DNA of 64,000 nucleotides, taken from contig JAFCGM010000004.1 of the NCBI GenBank assembly GCA_017608025.1, positions 1 to 64,000 on the forward strand, in the 5' to 3' direction. This document shows positions 44,266-51,588 of the stretch, piece by piece; within the stretch, counting starts at the first letter, position 1, and each line of letters starts with the position of its first letter. Under the pieces are notes generated by a model. That model did no database searches and was not told the origin of the DNA. It was given only the letters and a program-made list of their open reading frames with translations. A program made the position numbers and the translations under genes. Source of the DNA: Candidatus Pacearchaeota archaeon. Its GTDB lineage: Archaea; Nanobdellota; Nanobdellia; UBA10117; JABICX01.

Positions 44266-45009
44266 TTAATTCCCAATAAACTCTGCCTCAGCATCACTTA
44301 TTTTTCCAGGAACAATCAAGCAAAAAGGCGGATTTTTGAATTTCAACTTCAAAATAGATTTTGCCTTTCCAAAATGCATTTTTGATTTTTTTAACCCCAA
44401 ACTCTCGCAGGCAATACAAAAACTCTCTCCTGAAAAGCACTTTGATTTCTTTTTTTTCGCAATTTCCAGCAGCCTCTCAACTGCCTCTCCAGGAGTTAGA
44501 AATTTTTCCTCTTTTGGATTCAAGTCAAGCAAAAACAATGTATGTGCTTTGATTTTTAAATTGTCTTCCAGAATGTCAAAAAAACTTTCTGGCTTAAAAT
44601 TTTCCTGCCAGAATGGAATTGAACCTGTCTTGCCGAACTTGTAAAGCATTAAACCAGTTTCAGCCACAGCAGTAAAAATCGAACTTGAATGAACAATCTC
44701 AAACTTAACTTTCTTTCTCCTTGCTTCTTCAATAATTTCAAAATGAGTTGTAGCAAAAAGCGGGTCTCCGTAAATTAGCAAAGCAATATCTTTTTCCTTT
44801 GCCTTCTCGATAAAATCACGATTTCCCTCAATCTCATCTCGATAAAGAATCTCAATTTTCTTGCCAATCAGCTTTGACAAATCTATTACTGAAAAATCTG
44901 ACAAAGAAGTGTAGTTCTCAACATAAATCTTATCACATTTCTTCAAAATCTCAAGCCCCTTAACAGAAATATCTTTCCAAGCAATTCCCAAACCAATTAA
45001 GTAAAACAT
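44266..45009 (-). CDS. dphB: Diphthine synthase (tetrapyrrole-methylase fold)
   Basis: Methylates the modified His of elongation factor aEF2 in diphthamide synthesis. From ATG 45009 it gives 247 residues: MFYLIGLGIAWKDISVKGLE, KIYVENYTSL, IALLIYGDPLFATTH (SAM site), VHSSSIFTAVAETGLMLYKFG, HTLFLLDL. These are DphB signatures. It is divergent from trm5 with a 37-base gap that must hold both promoters. Confidence 0.94.
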   Translation of the reverse strand: MFYLIGLGIAWKDISVKGLEILKKCDKIYVENYTSLSDFSVIDLSKLIGKKIEILYRDEIEGNRDFIEKAKEKDIALLIYGDPLFATTHFEIIEEARRKKVKFEIVHSSSIFTAVAETGLMLYKFGKTGSIPFWQENFKPESFFDILEDNLKIKAHTLFLLDLNPKEEKFLTPGEAVERLLEIAKKKKSKCFSGESFCIACESLGLKKSKMHFGKAKSILKLKFKNPPFCLIVPGKISDAEAEFIGN

Positions 45010-45046
45010 AAACTTAAAAAGAAATGAAAAGCATAAAAACCTTGTT

Positions 45047-46081
45047 ATGGTCCTTTGCCTCAAGGTCAAAAAAAAGCACGGAGAAACTCTTATCAAGCAC
45101 CTAAAAGACTCCCATAAACTAAACACAGAATTTGAACTTGGAAAAACTGGAAAATACCTCCTAATTCCTATAAATTCAAAGCCAAAAAAAGAAATTCTGA
45201 AAAACTATTCTTGCGAAATTGTAGAGAGAAATCTGCAGAAGATAAAAAGAACAAGCCCAAAAACCTTGAAAGAATCTCTTGCTGGAATTCTAAAGCCAGA
45301 GCAGATTGAAAAAGTGAACTCCAGCTATGATATAATCGGCGACATAGCAGTAATTGATTTCGATGACTCTTTAAAGGGCATTGAAAAAACAATTGCTTGG
45401 ACTCTAAAAAGAACATTAAAAAACATAAATGTTGTTGCAAGACGTAGAAAGAAAACAACAGGAATATATCGCATCAAAAAAATCACACCAATTGTAGGTG
45501 AAAACCGAACTGAAACAATTGCAAAAGAGCACGGAGTTAAATTAAAAGTTGACCTAAACAAAGTATATTATTCTGTTCGTTACAGCTCTGAAAGACTTAG
45601 ACTTTTAAAACAAATAAAAGCAAAAGAAAAAATCCTTATCATGTTCGCAGGAATCGGACCATTTCCAATTGTCTTTGCAAAGAAAAAAGATGTACTTATC
45701 TGGGCAAATGAAATCAATCCTGCCGCAGTAAAGTTAATGAAAGAAAATATCAAACTAAACAAAACTGGAAAAAAAATTAAAGTAATAAAAGGTGATGCCC
45801 ACAAAGAAATTCCAAAACTAAAGCAAAAATTTGACAGAATAGTAATGCCTCTTCCTCACACAGCCCATGAGTTCCTAAAAGAAGCTTTTCAAGTTTCTAA
45901 AAAAGGAACAATAATTCATCTTTACCAGTTTGAGCACGAAGCAAATCTAAACAAAATGAAAAAACGCATTCTGAAAATCTGCAACAAATTAAAGCAAAAA
46001 GTCAAAATAAAAAAAATAGTACGAACAGGCTACTTTGGTCCTAGAATTAATCGGTATTGTCTGGATTTGAAAGTATTGTAA
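45047..46081 (+). CDS. trm5: tRNA (guanine37-N1)-methyltransferase Trm5
   Basis: Forms m1G37, preventing frameshifting. 344 residues: N-terminal D1-like domain, KVYYSVRYSSERLRL before the SAM fold, MFAGIGPFPIVFAKK (SAM loop, about 200-214), ANEINPAAVKLMKENIKLN, IVMPLPHTAHEFL (active-site motif, about 266) and a terminal YFGPRINRYCLDLKV. An 80 percent identical copy of the last 47 bases plus flank follows 100 bases downstream. Confidence 0.92.
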   Translation: MVLCLKVKKKHGETLIKHLKDSHKLNTEFELGKTGKYLLIPINSKPKKEILKNYSCEIVERNLQKIKRTSPKTLKESLAGILKPEQIEKVNSSYDIIGDIAVIDFDDSLKGIEKTIAWTLKRTLKNINVVARRRKKTTGIYRIKKITPIVGENRTETIAKEHGVKLKVDLNKVYYSVRYSSERLRLLKQIKAKEKILIMFAGIGPFPIVFAKKKDVLIWANEINPAAVKLMKENIKLNKTGKKIKVIKGDAHKEIPKLKQKFDRIVMPLPHTAHEFLKEAFQVSKKGTIIHLYQFEHEANLNKMKKRILKICNKLKQKVKIKKIVRTGYFGPRINRYCLDLKVL

Positions 46082-46209
46082 TTTCGTTTTCTTTGGGATA
46101 ATACCTAAACCTTTCTTTTTTGAAAAGAAAGGGATTGGTCCTGGAATCAATAGATATTATTTAGATATCAAAGTATTATAATTTTGTTTTCTTTGGGGTA
46201 ACACTTAAA
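46035..46209. repeat. Diverged 75-bp direct repeat of the trm5 3' end (46035-46109, 46135-46209) flanking a perfect hairpin
   Basis: The two units align without gaps at about 80 percent. Unit one is the end of trm5 (GPRINRYCLDLKVL, stop). Unit two still reads GPGINRYYLDIKVL, stop, with mostly synonymous changes. The 25-base spacer is CCTTTCTTTT-TTG-AAAAGAAAGG plus two bases, a perfect 10-bp hairpin. A further degenerate end-copy with its own hairpin follows at about 46252-46300. Confidence 0.8.
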
Positions 46210-46328
46210 AGCGAACTCCAATTTGGTGATTCACGCCTGAAGTTTACTTCAGACCTTTCTTTTTCAAAAAAGAGGGATTAGTCTGGAATCAAAACCTTTA
46301 TAATACTCAAAATCCACCCAAAATCATA
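46210..46328. other. Repeat-derived sequence and promoter before the tRNA-Trp/trpS region
   Basis: Contains a CTGAAGTTTACTTCAG palindrome (about 46240-46256, similar to one at about 50746-50764), another CTTTTTCAAAAAAG-type hairpin and a third fragment of the trm5-end duplication (about 46276-46290). TTTATAATA at about 46307 is a TATA-like element about 22 bases before a tiny ORF at 46329. Confidence 0.45.
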
Positions 46329-46367
46329 ATGGCAACAGGTGATTATCCCTGGACAGCGAAAGAATAA
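46329..46367 (+). CDS. 12-codon ORF or truncated gene start
   Basis: ATG to TAA encodes MATGDYPWTAKE. A TATA-like element lies at leaderless distance. It could be the 5' stub of a gene truncated by rearrangement, or a leader ORF; its one Trp codon upstream of tRNA-Trp and trpS is noted but proves nothing. Confidence 0.25.
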   Translation: MATGDYPWTAKE

Positions 46368-46382
46368 TTTTTCTAGCCATGC

Positions 46383-46512
46383 TTATTTAAATCTAAATTG
46401 CTGTTCTTTTTTTAATGAGGCTTTTTTATCAAACAATTTTTGTAATTCTTTTAAACTAAAAAATTCTTCTCTTTTTGAGAGCTTTTTTCTAAAAAGTTCA
46501 GGAGGTAATAGT
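46383..46512 (-). pseudogene. Remnant C-terminal coding piece
   Basis: The minus frame reads LLPPELFRKKLSKREEFFSL and on to QQFRFK and a stop, with natural amphipathic composition, but a TGA precedes it and there is no start. It is probably the tail of a gene lost by rearrangement. It includes a GAGCTTTTTTCTAAAAAG-type hairpin near 46482. Confidence 0.35.
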
Positions 46513-46551
46513 CAAAAATAAAGTTTTTGATGAAACTTTTTGAAAAAGTTG

Positions 46552-46699
46552 GGGTCATAGCATAACCCGGCAGTGCGGCCGGCTCCAGACTGCCTTTTTA
46601 AAAAAGGCAAGGTGCTAAAAAGTGCGTTTCGCTGCGCTCAAGCGCACGAAATGAAATGGGAGCAACCGGCTGGTGGGGGTTCAAATCCCTCTGACCCCA
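46552..46699 (+). tRNA. tRNA-Trp (CCA) with a 75-nt intron after position 37
   Basis: Acceptor GGGGTCA pairs with TGACCCC (46692-46698), discriminator A at 46699. D stem GCAT/GTGC, anticodon stem GCCGG/CCGGC, loop CTCCA-G-A with anticodon at 46586-46588, T stem GGGGG/CCCTC with TTCAAAT. The intron 46590-46664 lies between G37 and A38, the canonical archaeal site. The intron folds into two hairpins: TGCCTTTTT/AAAAAGGCA (46592-46610), of the dispersed hairpin type, and a second at about 46628-46651 with GCGCT-CA-AGCGC at its tip. Its cognate synthetase gene is next. Confidence 0.92.
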
Positions 46700-46772
46700 T
46701 AAGATGGGATTGTTTGGGGGTTGGAAGACCCTTTTTGAAAGGGGATTCCGTTCAAATCCCTCTGACCCCATA
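46679..46772. repeat. 23-bp perfect direct repeat of the tRNA-Trp 3' end (46679-46701, 46750-46772) flanking a hairpin element
   Basis: Unit one is the T-loop and 3' acceptor of tRNA-Trp. Unit two repeats it exactly 71 bases on. The 48-base spacer contains a GGTTGGAAGACCCTTTTTGA element that recurs at 63673-63706 near scpB. The second unit sits 32 bases before the trpS ATG. Confidence 0.88.
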
Positions 46773-46804
46773 TTTTATTAATAAGGAGTTTTTAATTCAA
46801 AATC

Positions 46805-47884
46805 ATGGAAGCTAAAAACATCAAAGAAAATTACCAGAAACTTGCTCAAAAATTCGGTGCAAAGCCAATTTCCGCAGTCAGCAATATTCCAAAAGGAATC
46901 ACTGCCTTTGAAAACAACCTTATTGTAAGTCACCGCGATTTTGACAATTATCTTAAAAAACTAAAAGCAGGAAAAAAGTGCGCAATCTCAACAGGTGCAA
47001 ATCCTAGTGCAAATCTTCATATAGGACATTATCTTAATTTTAAGTTAGTAACTGAGTTGCAGAAAAAGTATGGAGTATTTGTATTTGTTCCGCTCTCAAA
47101 CGATGAAAGTTATTTTGCCAGAAAATCAAATTCTTTAGAACAAGGAGAAAAACAAGCAATTGAGCTAATAAAAGATTTCTTGGCATTAGGCTTTGACCCA
47201 AAAAAAACAAAGTTTATAATTGACACAGTTTACACAGATATCTACAAACTTGCAGCAAAATTTGCTCGACAAGTAACACTTAGCATGACAAAAGCAACAT
47301 ACGGATTCACTAATGAAACAAACATTGGTTTAAACTTTTATCCTGCTGTTCAAGCTGCACATGTTCTATTGCCAATGGTTCTTGGCTATGACTGTTCTTT
47401 AACTCCAATTGGAGCAGACGAAGATCTTCATCTGAGAATCGCCCGCGATATTGCACAAAAATTCAAATTAGAAAAGCCAGCAGTAATTCATACTCGCTTT
47501 CTCAAAGGACTTGACAAGGGAAAAATGTCAAAATCACGCCCAGAATATGCAATTTTCCTAAATGAAAATCCAAAAACCGCAGCAAAAAAATGTCTCCGAG
47601 CCTTTACTGGCGGACAAGGAACAATAAATAAGCAAAAGGAAAAAGGCGGAAACCCAGACATATGTATGGTAAATGAATATCTCTCTTTATTATTTGAAAC
47701 AGAAAAGCAAACAAAAGAACGGGAAAGCAAATGCAGGCAGGGAAAAATGCTTTGCTCAGAAGGTAAAAAACTCCTTGCAGAAAAAGTGGAAAAACTGCTT
47801 TCTGACTTCCAGAAAAAAAGAAAGAAAGTAAAAAAATCAGATATTGAAAAAGTAATTTTAAGGAATGGTGATGTAAAATTATAA
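46805..47884 (+). CDS. trpS: Tryptophanyl-tRNA synthetase
   Basis: Charges tRNA-Trp. Class I signatures: NPSANLHIGHYLNF (HIGH, about residue 66) and GLDKGKMSKSRPEYAIFL (KMSKS, about 240). Other TrpRS features include VPLSNDESYFARK and GADEDLHLRIARDIA. 359 residues is the archaeal/eukaryal core length. It lies directly after its tRNA gene, with a duplicated tRNA 3' end in the leader; co-transcription is likely but not shown. Confidence 0.94.
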   Translation: MEAKNIKENYQKLAQKFGAKPISAVSNIPKGITAFENNLIVSHRDFDNYLKKLKAGKKCAISTGANPSANLHIGHYLNFKLVTELQKKYGVFVFVPLSNDESYFARKSNSLEQGEKQAIELIKDFLALGFDPKKTKFIIDTVYTDIYKLAAKFARQVTLSMTKATYGFTNETNIGLNFYPAVQAAHVLLPMVLGYDCSLTPIGADEDLHLRIARDIAQKFKLEKPAVIHTRFLKGLDKGKMSKSRPEYAIFLNENPKTAAKKCLRAFTGGQGTINKQKEKGGNPDICMVNEYLSLLFETEKQTKERESKCRQGKMLCSEGKKLLAEKVEKLLSDFQKKRKKVKKSDIEKVILRNGDVKL

Positions 47885-48222
47885 CAATAACTTTTGTAAC
47901 AATAATAATTTTAATTGCTCTTTTCTGGTTTCTTGATGAAATTTTAACAATAAAAGACAGCCATAAATATGGAATGATTGCAGAAAGAAACCCTGTAATG
48001 CGGTATTTTCTAAGGAAAGGACAAATTCATCTCCTTGCATTCAAAATAGCAAGCTTTTTGATTTTCTTGTTTTTGCAAACAGTAATTTTCTTAACTCATA
48101 ATAGCCTTTTTTATTTAATTTCAGCAATAATAATCGCACTATATTTTTTGATTGACTTAAACAATTACTTGCTCTTATTCAAAAAAAAAGGTAAAGAAAA
48201 AGTCTATGAAGAAAAAAACTAA
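47881..48222 (+). CDS. Small DUF5658-like membrane protein with unclear start
   Basis: The coding-looking frame begins at the trpS stop (ITITFVTIIILIALFWFLDE) and runs through LTIKDSHKYGMIAERNPVMR, resembling the D-x-x-LT...E-x-NP-x-M motif of DUF5658 membrane proteins. Three TMs in about 113 residues. No ATG, GTG or TTG lies in frame before the ATG at 47974, which would cut off the first TM and motif. A non-standard start (ATT/ATA) coupled to the trpS stop is possible. Its stop overlaps the converging fen stop. Confidence 0.55.
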   Translation: MTITFVTIIILIALFWFLDEILTIKDSHKYGMIAERNPVMRYFLRKGQIHLLAFKIASFLIFLFLQTVIFLTHNSLFYLISAIIIALYFLIDLNNYLLLFKKKGKEKVYEEKN

Positions 48223-49223
48223 GAAAAAGAATCAAGTCCGGTCTGCTTTCTTTTTTTTGCACTTTCTTTCAGTCTTTTAAGTGCGTTTTCAACTCGCTTC
48301 TCTGAAAAGTCATGCCTTTTGCATAAAATTTCCTTTATTTTACTTTCATCTGGCTCCTTCCAGGAAAGAGATATTCCTGTACTTATTGCGGGATTCTTGA
48401 ACAAATTCAAAACTCTCTCTGCTCTCGGAATTTCAGACAAGTGCTTGTACTCATTGTGCATTTTTACAAGCTCAAGAGCTTTCTTCGGCCCAATTCCCTT
48501 TATTCCAACATTAAAGTCTGTTCCAATCAAAATCGCTGCTTTTATTAGCTGGTCAATATCAATTCCATGTGAATTTAAAATATCTGAAAGAGAAATTATT
48601 TCTGGCTTGATTTCCTTGTAAATGTCTCTTCCCGGCAATTTTTTCTTTCCACTAATAGTAATGTTTCTTATTAAAAAAGGAGTTCCAAACAGCAGAGAAT
48701 CATAGTCTTGAGATGCAACAGCATAAACCATTGCTTTTTTTGCCATATAGGCTGCCTCAGCCTCACCTTCTCCAACTGCCTGAACTGTTGGCAAACCTAT
48801 TGCCTTTATAAGCTCCTTGCATTCAGAAACCATATCTTTTGTAAGATGTGAAGTTTGCTGCGCATATTTTCTTGCATTTACATCATCTCCTTCCTTAACT
48901 GCCTGAGCGTATTTTTCCATAGCCTTTTCTTTAATAATTTTCCTTGAGGCTTGAGTCTCTTTTTTCAGTTCTGGAGAGACACCGTCAAAAACAAAAACAG
49001 GCTTTATCCCTGCTTCAAGAATATTAATTGTACGATAAAACAGTCCTGAAAGATGCGAAGTTACTCTCCCCTTGCTGTCCTGTAAAAGAGAACCATCTCT
49101 CTGCCTTATTGCTGAAAGAAATTGGTATAAAATATTGTATGCGTCAAATGCAATCTTCTTTCCACTTAACTCCTCTAGTGAAATTTCTCGAGATTTAACA
49201 ATCTCTCGTATGTTAACGCCCAT
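48219..49223 (-). CDS. fen: Flap endonuclease 1
   Basis: Removes 5' flaps in Okazaki-fragment maturation and repair. From ATG 49223: MGVNIREIV, IAFDAYNILYQFL, PVFVFDGVSPELKK, GEGEAEAAYMAKK, VASQDYDSLLFG (metal Asp/Glu set), LIGTDFNVGIKGIGPKKAL (H3TH). It ends in KQTGLDSFS, a PIP-box-like motif (Q-x-x-L-x-x-F) for PCNA, though the usual second aromatic residue is Ser. 334 residues, standard. Confidence 0.95.
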   Translation of the reverse strand: MGVNIREIVKSREISLEELSGKKIAFDAYNILYQFLSAIRQRDGSLLQDSKGRVTSHLSGLFYRTINILEAGIKPVFVFDGVSPELKKETQASRKIIKEKAMEKYAQAVKEGDDVNARKYAQQTSHLTKDMVSECKELIKAIGLPTVQAVGEGEAEAAYMAKKAMVYAVASQDYDSLLFGTPFLIRNITISGKKKLPGRDIYKEIKPEIISLSDILNSHGIDIDQLIKAAILIGTDFNVGIKGIGPKKALELVKMHNEYKHLSEIPRAERVLNLFKNPAISTGISLSWKEPDESKIKEILCKRHDFSEKRVENALKRLKESAKKRKQTGLDSFS

Positions 49224-49312
49224 ACTTGTAAATAACACTCTTTATTAAATAAATTATGTGATTTTGAGTATACAAATATTTGTCGATTTTTCAGCTAAAA
49301 AAAGCCCAACAA

Positions 49313-49369
49313 AGTGACCTTAATAACCAGAACTTGGTCGCTGAAAGTGCCGGCTGATTTCGCAGCCGC
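49313..49369 (+). repeat. Two-hairpin dispersed element, copy 2
   Basis: Stem 1: AGTGACC pairs with GGTCGCT (one G-U type pair) around 16 bases. The linker GAAAGTG follows. Stem 2: CGGCTG pairs with CAGCCG around ATTTCG. Compared with copy 1 the stem sequences differ, but pairing is kept. It lies between fen and the glycosyltransferase gene. Weakly similar TCAGCTA-type sequences lie on either side (about 49291 and 49379). Confidence 0.75.
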
Positions 49370-49431
49370 GTGAGTCCCTCAGCTAGAAGGACAACCGCAA
49401 GGATTTTAAGCTTAATCTGAAAGAAAGAATT

Positions 49432-50673
49432 ATGGAATTTATCACAGCAATTTATTATCTCTTCATAATCAGCACTCTTTTCTTCTCAACATTCTTTCTG
49501 ATAATTTATTTTGAAAAATGGGATAAAAAAAAGCAAGACCCTGTTGCAAAAAATCCCAAACCATTAACAGTACTTATCCCTGCCTATAATGAAGAGGAAA
49601 GCATTTCAGAAACTTTGCAATGCCTTATAAACAGCTCTTATCCCCAAGACAAGCTTAACATCCTTATAATAAATGACGGTTCAAAAGACAGAACTCTTGA
49701 AATAATAAAAAAATGGCATAAAAAATACCCAAAAACAATTCAATATATTAATCAGAAAAACCAAGGAAAAGCTGTAGCACTGAACAATGGCTTAAAAAAA
49801 GTGAAAACAGAGTTTGTAGCAGTAATTGACGCTGATTCTTTTCCAAAAAAAGATGCTATGATGAGAATGATGGGAGTTTTTGAAACTGAACCAGACACAG
49901 CAGCAGTAACTTCAAATATCCAAATAAAGCAAAAAGACACTTTCCTTAGAAAAATCCAGGACATAGAATACACTGTAATTATCTGGATAAGAAAACTTCT
50001 TCAGCACCTTGAAGCAATCTATGTAACACCTGGCCCTTTAGCAATGTACAAAACAAGAGTGCTGAAAAAACTTGGCGGTTTTGACAGAAAAAACCTCACA
50101 GAAGACATTGAAATTGCATGGCGTCTTCTGTCAAAAAACTACAAAATAAGAATAGCAATAGATGCAATTGTTTTGACAAATACTCCAACTAAAATAAAAG
50201 AATGGTGGAACCAAAGAGTAAGATGGAGTGCAGGAGGAATCCAAACCCTTTTAAAATACAAAAATACCTTTCTAAAAAAACGTTATGGGATGGTTGGAGT
50301 TTTTGTAATTCCTTTCTTCTCCTTTACAATGTTCACTTCTGTTCTTGGTTTCACAGTTGTAATGTATCGAATTTTCAGTGAAATAATCTTTCGTCTATAT
50401 TATTCAATTATTTCTCACTTTGTTGACGCGGGGCAGATAACTAACTTTTTCACAATACCGAATTCTTTCACTTTCTTTGGAATTGTGCTTTTGTTCTTGT
50501 CAATATTCTACTTGCTGACAGCTCTGCTCAGCATGGGAAACAAACGCAGTTTCAACATAAAAAACGGCGGAATCCTTGCATTAATTGTTTTCACTATCTT
50601 TTATGTTAGCTTATTTCCTTTAGTTCTCCTAAACTCAATTTATCGAGTAATGTTTGGAATCTGGAAATGGTAA
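49432..50673 (+). CDS. Membrane glycosyltransferase, GT2 family, processive-synthase-like
   Basis: 413 residues: an N-terminal TM, GT2 domain with LIPAYNEEESI, IINDGSKDRTLEI, VIDADSFPKKDAM (metal Asp), LTEDIEIAWRL (catalytic ED) and WWNQRVRWSAGG (QxxRW), then three or four C-terminal TMs. The order matches NodC/PgaC/hyaluronan-type enzymes that polymerise and export sugar chains. It may make surface polysaccharide. The sugar is not determinable. Confidence 0.88.
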   Translation: MEFITAIYYLFIISTLFFSTFFLIIYFEKWDKKKQDPVAKNPKPLTVLIPAYNEEESISETLQCLINSSYPQDKLNILIINDGSKDRTLEIIKKWHKKYPKTIQYINQKNQGKAVALNNGLKKVKTEFVAVIDADSFPKKDAMMRMMGVFETEPDTAAVTSNIQIKQKDTFLRKIQDIEYTVIIWIRKLLQHLEAIYVTPGPLAMYKTRVLKKLGGFDRKNLTEDIEIAWRLLSKNYKIRIAIDAIVLTNTPTKIKEWWNQRVRWSAGGIQTLLKYKNTFLKKRYGMVGVFVIPFFSFTMFTSVLGFTVVMYRIFSEIIFRLYYSIISHFVDAGQITNFFTIPNSFTFFGIVLLFLSIFYLLTALLSMGNKRSFNIKNGGILALIVFTIFYVSLFPLVLLNSIYRVMFGIWKW

Positions 50674-50692
50674 TCAACAGCTTCTTCTTTTT

Positions 50693-50853
50693 GCGAGCTT
50701 TTTTCTAAAAAGCTCAGTGGAGAAGCGAACTTTTGTTTCAATTCGCGACTGAATTTAATTCAGGTTTTCTTTTTAAGAAAAAGTCCTGGAAATAGCAGAA
50801 AAATTTTGTGAAAGTTCTTTTAGTGGAGGTTTTCTTTTTAAGAAAAAGTCCTG
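50693..50853. repeat. Cluster of dispersed hairpins after the glycosyltransferase gene
   Basis: A 30-base GCGAGCTTTTTTCTAAAAAG element (50693-50722) is identical to 53781-53810. A CTGAATTTAATTCAG palindrome follows. Then a 27-base AGGTTTTCTTTTTAAGAAAA element occurs twice, at 50762-50788 and 50827-50853. The whole 226-base gap before 50899 is made of such units; no gene is seen. Confidence 0.75.
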
Positions 50854-50898
50854 TAGCTTCAAAAACCTTATATTGTTCAAATAAAATCCTAATTTAAA

Positions 50899-51588
50899 AT
50901 GAAAAAAGCTCTCAATCCAACAAGAGTTGCATTAATGGCTGGAGCAATAACTCTCCTTGTCTTCTCAATTGGAATTTGGTTCGGACTTAATATGCAGGAC
51001 CAAAGAGTTGAAGAAATAAAAAATGATTATCTTCAAATACAAATTAATTGGAATGATGTAAAGCTTCAGTCAGAAATTCTTGAGAAAAACGGAATTTCCA
51101 ATGAAAAAATGTGTGAAACAGCTGTAAATCAAAACCTAAATTTTGGAGAGCAGGTTTATGAAAAAGGAAAGAAAATTGAAAATTACGAACAAAGAAATGA
51201 ATTTTCTGACCAATTAATAATCCAGAAAAAAGAACATAATCTCCTCAAGCTTCAGTTCTGGCTTAATTCAATGAACATCCAGAAAAAATGCGACAATGCT
51301 AAATACATAAATGTGGTTTACTTTTACAAAGACAATCCAACAAACATTGAAGAAGAAAAGCAGAACAAACTAAGTGGAATTTTATTTGACTTAAAGCAGG
51401 AAAAAGGTCACAAAATAATGTTGATTCCAATTGCAGCAGACCTCAAACTAAGCTCAGTTGAAACAATGGTTTCAAAATACGCAGTTAATAAATTCCCAGC
51501 AGTATTAATAAATGAAAACATTCTTATCGAAGATGTTAAAAGCAAAGAAGACTTGCAAAAAATAATTGAAGAAGAGCTTATTTCTTAG
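50899..51588 (+). CDS. Membrane-anchored thioredoxin-like protein without CxxC
   Basis: 229 residues. One N-terminal TM (about 10-30), a helical spacer (to about 130), then a thioredoxin-like fold: INVVYFYKDNPTN, a helix, ILFDLKQ, IMLIPIAADLKL, KFPAVLINENILIED (with the cis-Pro). The expected CxxC position has no Cys pair, so redox activity is unlikely. It could be a binding or chaperone domain outside the membrane. It overlaps truD by 11 bases at the 3' end. Confidence 0.62.
   Translation: MKKALNPTRVALMAGAITLLVFSIGIWFGLNMQDQRVEEIKNDYLQIQINWNDVKLQSEILEKNGISNEKMCETAVNQNLNFGEQVYEKGKKIENYEQRNEFSDQLIIQKKEHNLLKLQFWLNSMNIQKKCDNAKYINVVYFYKDNPTNIEEEKQNKLSGILFDLKQEKGHKIMLIPIAADLKLSSVETMVSKYAVNKFPAVLINENILIEDVKSKEDLQKIIEEELIS

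Noticed and set aside
46339-46521. 60-residue plus-strand ORF
   Set aside because: Composition is unnatural (Asn/Phe/Ser-rich), it overlaps a dispersed hairpin and mirrors the better-looking minus-strand remnant.
46679-46772. Split or permuted tRNA gene from the second tRNA-Trp 3' half
   Set aside because: A complete intron-containing tRNA-Trp is present, and the same kind of end duplication occurs at protein genes.
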